A DNA stretch of 64,000 nt from Vicinamibacteraceae bacterium (GTDB lineage Bacteria > Planctomycetota > Phycisphaerae > Phycisphaerales > UBA5793). A program made the position numbers and the translations under genes. The notes beneath the pieces are model-generated. The model saw only the letters and a program-made list of their open reading frames with translations. It was not told where the DNA came from and searched no databases. Where the stretch lies: contig WYBR01000013.1 of the NCBI GenBank assembly GCA_011525805.1, positions 1 through 64,000 on the forward strand, given 5' to 3'. Within the stretch, counting starts at the first letter, position 1. Each line of letters opens with the position of its first letter. Of the stretch, positions 60,162 through 64,000 are shown piece after piece.

Positions 60162-60611
60162 CTACCCCACGTGCGCCACGGGAGTGGGTCGACCCTGTTC
60201 ATCTACCGCGACGAACGTCATCTGCGCCTCCGTCACATCCACGATCTCGCGCGTCGCGAACCGCTCGACCTGCACGAGGACCTTGACCGTGATGCTCGTC
60301 GTGCCGACGCGGATCGTCTGCGTGTGCAGGTTGACGATGTCGCCGACGTGGACCGGGGCGTGGAAGATGACCTTGTCGAGCGCGACGGTGACCCAGCGGT
60401 GCGGCCCATGCTTGCGGGCCTCGATGTATCCCGCCTGGTCGATGTAACTGAGAATCACGCCGCCGAAGATGGTGCCGAAGTTGTTCGTATCTCGCGGCAT
60501 CGTGATGAGGCGCAGCGAAGGCACGGAGCGCGTCAGATCCCACTTCGCCCCGGGCGCCGCCCCTGCCGAGCCGCCCCCGCGCTTTCCCCGCTTCGACTTC
60601 ACCTTCGCCAT
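60162..60611 (-). CDS. acyl-CoA thioesterase, hotdog fold (YciA-type)
   Basis: 149 residues. The basic Lys/Arg/Gly-rich head is followed by the hotdog core: MPRDTNNFGTIFGGVILSYI (the catalytic Asn/Asp region), VTVALDKVIFHAPVHVGDIV and VTEAQMTFVAVDEQGRP. It hydrolyses acyl-CoA. The start MAKVKSKRGK was preferred because upstream sequence is the GTGCCCGG-type low-complexity stretch (about 60613-60655). On the same strand as the ABC permease, 54 bp downstream. Confidence 0.88.
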   Translation of the reverse strand: MAKVKSKRGKRGGGSAGAAPGAKWDLTRSVPSLRLITMPRDTNNFGTIFGGVILSYIDQAGYIEARKHGPHRWVTVALDKVIFHAPVHVGDIVNLHTQTIRVGTTSITVKVLVQVERFATREIVDVTEAQMTFVAVDEQGRPTPVAHVG

Positions 60612-60664
60612 CCGCCCCACTCCCTCGTGCCCGGTGCCCAGTGCCTGATGCCTGCCTCTTCCAC

Positions 60665-61660
60665 TCACCCCTGCTCAATCCGCGGATCCACCCAGCGGTA
60701 GAGGATATCGACCGTGAGGTTGAAGAGCACGAGCATGGTCGAGTAGGTCAGCACCACGCCCATGATCACGAAGAGGTCCTTGTTGAGGACCGAGTTGACA
60801 AAGTGCTGGCCGAGGCCGGGAATGTTGAAGACCTTCTCGACGATGAATGAGCCGGTCATGACGTACGCCGCCGCCGGCCCGAGATAACTGAGCACTGGCA
60901 GGAACGCGACCTTGAGCGCATGGCGCAGCACGATGCGCGCTTCGGAGACGCCCTTGGCCCGCGCCGTGCGGATGAAGTCCGCCGAGAGAACTTCGATCAT
61001 CCCCAGGCGCGTGAGGCGCGCGATGTAGGCGGCAAAGGGCAGACTCAGCGTCAGGGCCGGCAGGAGCAGATCCCGCGGCGAGCCCCAGTGCGCCACCTGC
61101 ACCCACTCGAGCCACACCGCGAACACGATGAGCAGCGCCGTGCCGATCACGAAACTCGGCAGGCTGATGCCGATGAGCGCGACCAGCAGCGTCGCCACCT
61201 CCATCCAACTTCCCGGCCGCACGGCCCCCACCACGCCGGCCACCAGCCCGATCGCCAGCGCGAAGACCAGCGCGACCAGGCCGAGCACAACGCTCACCGG
61301 CAGCGCTCCACCGATGATTTCGTTCACCGACCAATCTTCATATTGCAGGCAGGGACCGAGGTTGAAAATCGGCCGCGCGGCGAGCGGCGCGTCGGCGGAC
61401 TCTCCCTCATCGCCCCCTCCCCGGTCGCGCAGCCAGGCCAGCCCCGAAACCTGGTCGAGGTACGACACGTAGAACTTCACAGGATTGTCGAGGCTGTACT
61501 GCGCCTTCATCGCCTCCTGCACTTCGACGGGCGGGCGGCGACCTTCCGGCTTATCAAGCGGATTGCCCGGCAGAAGCCACGCCAGCGCGAAGGTCACCGT
61601 GTAAATGATCAGCAGGATGAGCGGCGCCTGAAGCAGGCGCCGAACGATCATCGCCGTCAT
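60665..61660 (-). CDS. peptide ABC transporter permease (OppB/DppB-type)
   Basis: 331 residues. Six hydrophobic segments. The start TAMIVRRLLQAPLILLIIYT is the OppB/DppB signature. The EAA-type loop lies in IRTARAKGVSEARIVLRHAL. It forms half of the membrane channel for peptide import. It starts 16 bp after the binding-protein gene. The partner permease (OppC) and the two ATPases do not follow, and none is in the window. Confidence 0.92.
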   Translation of the reverse strand: MTAMIVRRLLQAPLILLIIYTVTFALAWLLPGNPLDKPEGRRPPVEVQEAMKAQYSLDNPVKFYVSYLDQVSGLAWLRDRGGGDEGESADAPLAARPIFNLGPCLQYEDWSVNEIIGGALPVSVVLGLVALVFALAIGLVAGVVGAVRPGSWMEVATLLVALIGISLPSFVIGTALLIVFAVWLEWVQVAHWGSPRDLLLPALTLSLPFAAYIARLTRLGMIEVLSADFIRTARAKGVSEARIVLRHALKVAFLPVLSYLGPAAAYVMTGSFIVEKVFNIPGLGQHFVNSVLNKDLFVIMGVVLTYSTMLVLFNLTVDILYRWVDPRIEQG

Positions 61661-61676
61661 GCACGCCTCCTCGCGC

Positions 61677-63557
61677 TCATCGCGCCACCTCGAGTTCGTG
61701 GAGGAACTGCGTCAGTCGAGGGTGAGTCGAGACGTTCCGCAACCGCGCCGGGTCGTACATGTACAGCGTCACCTGGTGGAAGAGCGGCAGCAGCGGGATC
61801 TCCTCGTTCTCGATCATCGCGTTCGCCTCCTCAAGCAGTCGCAGGCGCTGCTCGGGATCGAGTTCGGCGTCGGCTCGAGCCATGAGGTCGTCGAAGACCG
61901 GGCTGGAGTAGTTTCGGTCGTTGTTGCTGTTGCCGGTGCGGTGCAGGTCGAGGAAGGTCGTCGCATCTCCGTAGTCGCCGTACCAGTTGCCTCGGGCGAC
62001 CATGAAGTTGTGTTCCTGGAGGTGCGTCGCGGCGACCTTCGTCTCCTCTTCGCGCAGGCGCGTGCGCACGCCGAGTTCCCGCTCCCACATGTTGGCGATG
62101 GCCTGGGCGATGGCCTTGTGCTCGGAAACGGAGGGAAAGAGAATCTCGACGGTCGGGAAGGGGTTGCCCGCCTCGTCTTCAACCCGCCCGTCTCCGTTGC
62201 GATCGCTCCACCCGGCGTCGGCGAGTTCGCGCCGCGCCAGGGCCGGGTCATAGCGCAGCCCGTCGGCTCCGCTGAATCCCGCCAGCGAGCCGGGCGGAAT
62301 CAGGACGTGCGCCACCGGCTGGCTCTGCCGCGTCACGCGATCGACGATTGCCTGCTTGTCCACGCTTCGCGCAAACGCCCGCCGCACCCGCGCATCCTTG
62401 AAGGCGTTGAACGCCCCGCTGTTGAGCGTCTCCTGGCAGTTGAAGTTGTAGAAGTACGTCCCGAACGCGGCGAAGGCGTGAATGTCGTTGCGCTCTCCCG
62501 CGCGCGGCGGCGACTCCTTCGCCAGGATCGCCAGGATCTCGTTGTACCCCAGCCCCTGGCGCTCAAGTTCCTCGTATCGCGCCGCGTTCCGCTCCATGTA
62601 GCGCTTCTTCTGCGCGAGCATGTCGGCCCGGTAGTCCACCCCCACGTCGCTGAGCCAGTCGATCGTCCCGGTTTCATACGCCAGCACCGCCGTGTTCGCA
62701 TCCTCGACCGAGATGCACAGCACCGAATCGGAGACTGCGGCGAGCGGATTCCAGTAAGACGGATTGCGCTTGAGCCGCAGGTCGCGCTTGTAGCGCCACA
62801 CGTCGAGAACGTAGGGGCCGTTGCTGACGAGATGCGGCGGCTTGGTCCAGCCGTGCTGCTGCCGCATGCTCCCCGTCGCCGGATCGAGGCTCACGTACCG
62901 CTCCACCGTCGGCGGATGGACCGGCATGAACGGCCCGAACGCGAGCAGGTCAAGCATGTACGGCGTGGGGACTTCGAGCGTCAGGATGAGCGTGCGCTCG
63001 TCGGGCGCGCGCAGGCCGACCGTGTCGGAGAAGCGCTGCACCGCCTCGGCGAACAGGCGCGCGGCGAGGTCGCGCCGCTTCGACTGGCTCAGTCCCGCCG
63101 CCTGCTGCGGGAAGGATGCGAGTTGTTCGCTGCGCCAGTTGAAGAACGCCTGTCCGCCGCGGATCTTGTAGAAGAGGTCCGCGTATCCCGCGGCCGTGTC
63201 AGGAAAGAGCGCCCGCCGCCACGAATAGACGAAGTTCTGGGCCGTGACGGGGTCGCCGTTGGACCACTTCGCGTCGCGGCGCAGATGGAACGTGTAGGTG
63301 AGGCCGTCAGGCGAAATCTCCCACGACTCGGCAACGCCGGGGAGAATCTCGAAGGTGTCATTGTCGTGGGCGACGACGCCCTCGTAGATCGAGTTGGCGA
63401 TGCGGAAGTCCTGGAGCCAACTCATGCGCTGCGGGTCGAGGGTGTGCACCTCGCCGCGGTTAATGAAGGTGAGTTCCGCCGCCTGCCGCGGCTTGTCGAG
63501 GAGGATCGCGCCGGTCAACAGCGCGAGAAGCAGCACAATGGGCAGGGACGCTCGCAT
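61677..63557 (-). CDS. peptide ABC transporter substrate-binding protein (OppA-like)
   Basis: 626 residues. A signal peptide (SLPIVLLLALLTGAILLDKP) with no clear lipobox cysteine, then the SBP_bac_5 start ELTFINRGEVHTLDPQRMSW and EGVVAHDNDTFEILPGVAES. The WSNGDPVTAQNFVYSWRRAL signature of oligopeptide-binding proteins is present. It captures peptides outside the membrane and gives them to the transporter. It leads the two-gene unit with the OppB-type permease. At 626 residues it is somewhat longer than typical. Confidence 0.92.
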   Translation of the reverse strand: MRASLPIVLLLALLTGAILLDKPRQAAELTFINRGEVHTLDPQRMSWLQDFRIANSIYEGVVAHDNDTFEILPGVAESWEISPDGLTYTFHLRRDAKWSNGDPVTAQNFVYSWRRALFPDTAAGYADLFYKIRGGQAFFNWRSEQLASFPQQAAGLSQSKRRDLAARLFAEAVQRFSDTVGLRAPDERTLILTLEVPTPYMLDLLAFGPFMPVHPPTVERYVSLDPATGSMRQQHGWTKPPHLVSNGPYVLDVWRYKRDLRLKRNPSYWNPLAAVSDSVLCISVEDANTAVLAYETGTIDWLSDVGVDYRADMLAQKKRYMERNAARYEELERQGLGYNEILAILAKESPPRAGERNDIHAFAAFGTYFYNFNCQETLNSGAFNAFKDARVRRAFARSVDKQAIVDRVTRQSQPVAHVLIPPGSLAGFSGADGLRYDPALARRELADAGWSDRNGDGRVEDEAGNPFPTVEILFPSVSEHKAIAQAIANMWERELGVRTRLREEETKVAATHLQEHNFMVARGNWYGDYGDATTFLDLHRTGNSNNDRNYSSPVFDDLMARADAELDPEQRLRLLEEANAMIENEEIPLLPLFHQVTLYMYDPARLRNVSTHPRLTQFLHELEVAR

Positions 63558-63691
63558 GGGCAAAGCGTAGAGGCCCGGCGCGGTCGGAGCGATGCTGTGT
63601 CGTGCTCCCGTGACGGAGTCGGCCCTTGCCCGCTGCCCATTGAACTCCACCCGCAGCGGCGGCGTTCAATGCCACCCTGCTTTGCGAGTGG

Positions 63692-63802
63692 GTGCCACTG
63701 CACGCTCGCTGCTTTGAGCGAAAGTGCAGTGCGAACGGCAGGGGCATTCGTTCACGCCTGCACGTCCGCCATGCTTCGGCCAGAGCCCCGAAGCATGGCA
63801 CC
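63692..63802. repeat. dispersed repeat element, copy 2
   Basis: It matches 30265-30435. Hairpin one is CACTGCAC (63696-63703) with GTGCAGTG (63724-63731), perfect. Hairpin two is CCATGCTTCGG (63769-63779) with CCGAAGCATGG (63788-63798), also perfect. The ends are GGTGCCA and TGGCACC, an inverted terminal pair. It lies in the 261-bp gap upstream of the OppA-like gene. Confidence 0.85.
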
Positions 63803-63818
63803 GGCCGGCGCGGTTGCT

Positions 63819-64000
63819 TCAGCGATCAAAGCCCGCCTCGATCGAGCCGGGCGGAACGCCCCACGTGCGGTTGCCGTACACCGGCCCATCCGTCGCCAGC
63901 CAGAACGACTTCATGGCCGACTCGGCATCCGCGTCCCGGCCCGCAGCGATGGCGCTGGCCACGCGCGTTTGCGTGCTGTCGCGGCGGCAAAGCAGGTTGA
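63819..64000 (-). CDS. C-terminal fragment of an unidentified gene
   Basis: 59 residues are visible, running off the window edge; no start is included. The frame has strong third-position GC and ends ATDGPVYGNRTWGVPPGSIE then AGFDR. No family was recognised. Same strand as the OppA-like gene, which lies downstream past the repeat element. Confidence 0.6.
   Translation of the reverse strand, partial: NLLCRRDSTQTRVASAIAAGRDADAESAMKSFWLATDGPVYGNRTWGVPPGSIEAGFDR

Overview
The window is high-GC bacterial DNA packed with genes on both strands. Its content points to a Planctomycetota genome, most likely of the Phycisphaerae type. The signs are an exosortase/EPS locus, two GroELs, membrane proteins with an N-terminal or internal C-x2-C...C-x2-C ribbon, an SBBP beta-propeller protein with a Cys-rich C-terminal module, and many palindromic intergenic repeats. 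This assignment is inferred from family recognition, not from a marker gene. No rRNA, tRNA, CRISPR array, transposase or prophage was seen.

Layout. 0.1-5.3 kb: a truncated tricorn-type protease, a lipoprotein M1 peptidase, a small lipoprotein, a secreted unknown and a zinc-ribbon/PH membrane protein. 5.5-17.3 kb (+): an exosortase/exopolysaccharide locus holding an exosortase-EpsI fusion, a 1580-residue TPR protein, a Wzz/BY-kinase-like protein with an altered P-loop, an NAD-sugar epimerase and a WecA-type transferase. 17.3-22.1 kb: an M20 peptidase with an internal minisatellite, a GT4 glycosyltransferase, an unknown protein and PrmC. 22.1-29.0 kb (-): one protein-folding block, read in the order groEL1, BrnT-like toxin, antitoxin, unknown, groES, groEL2, terminator, dnaJ, grpE, fmdB-type.

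29.2-37.9 kb: a membrane protein, a MATE exporter, a thiolase, and divergently a methylcitrate-cycle operon (prpD, mntA, hepT, prpB, prpC). A complete HepT/MntA toxin-antitoxin pair is translationally coupled inside this operon. 38.0-46.5 kb: mnmA, an RNase HII-like protein, ribD, a lone atpC, asnB and unknowns. 46.5-53.8 kb: a TPR lipoprotein, an ArsR-methyltransferase fusion, a second HepT/MntA pair with substitutions in both active motifs, ahcY behind a clear promoter and putative operator, and the SBBP protein. 53.9-64 kb: a glycosyltransferase, a membrane protein, lemA-htpX-DUF3137-like, a thioesterase, a peptide ABC permease and binding protein, and the 3' end of an unidentified gene.

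Two themes run across the window. First, several families of palindromic or low-complexity repeats occur between genes, and at least two families have entered reading frames in frame (mnmA, the SBBP gene). Second, several genes carry a TAnnnT box only 5-9 nt before the start codon, which suggests leaderless transcription. Long antisense ORFs opposite the real genes are GC-driven shadows and were left out.
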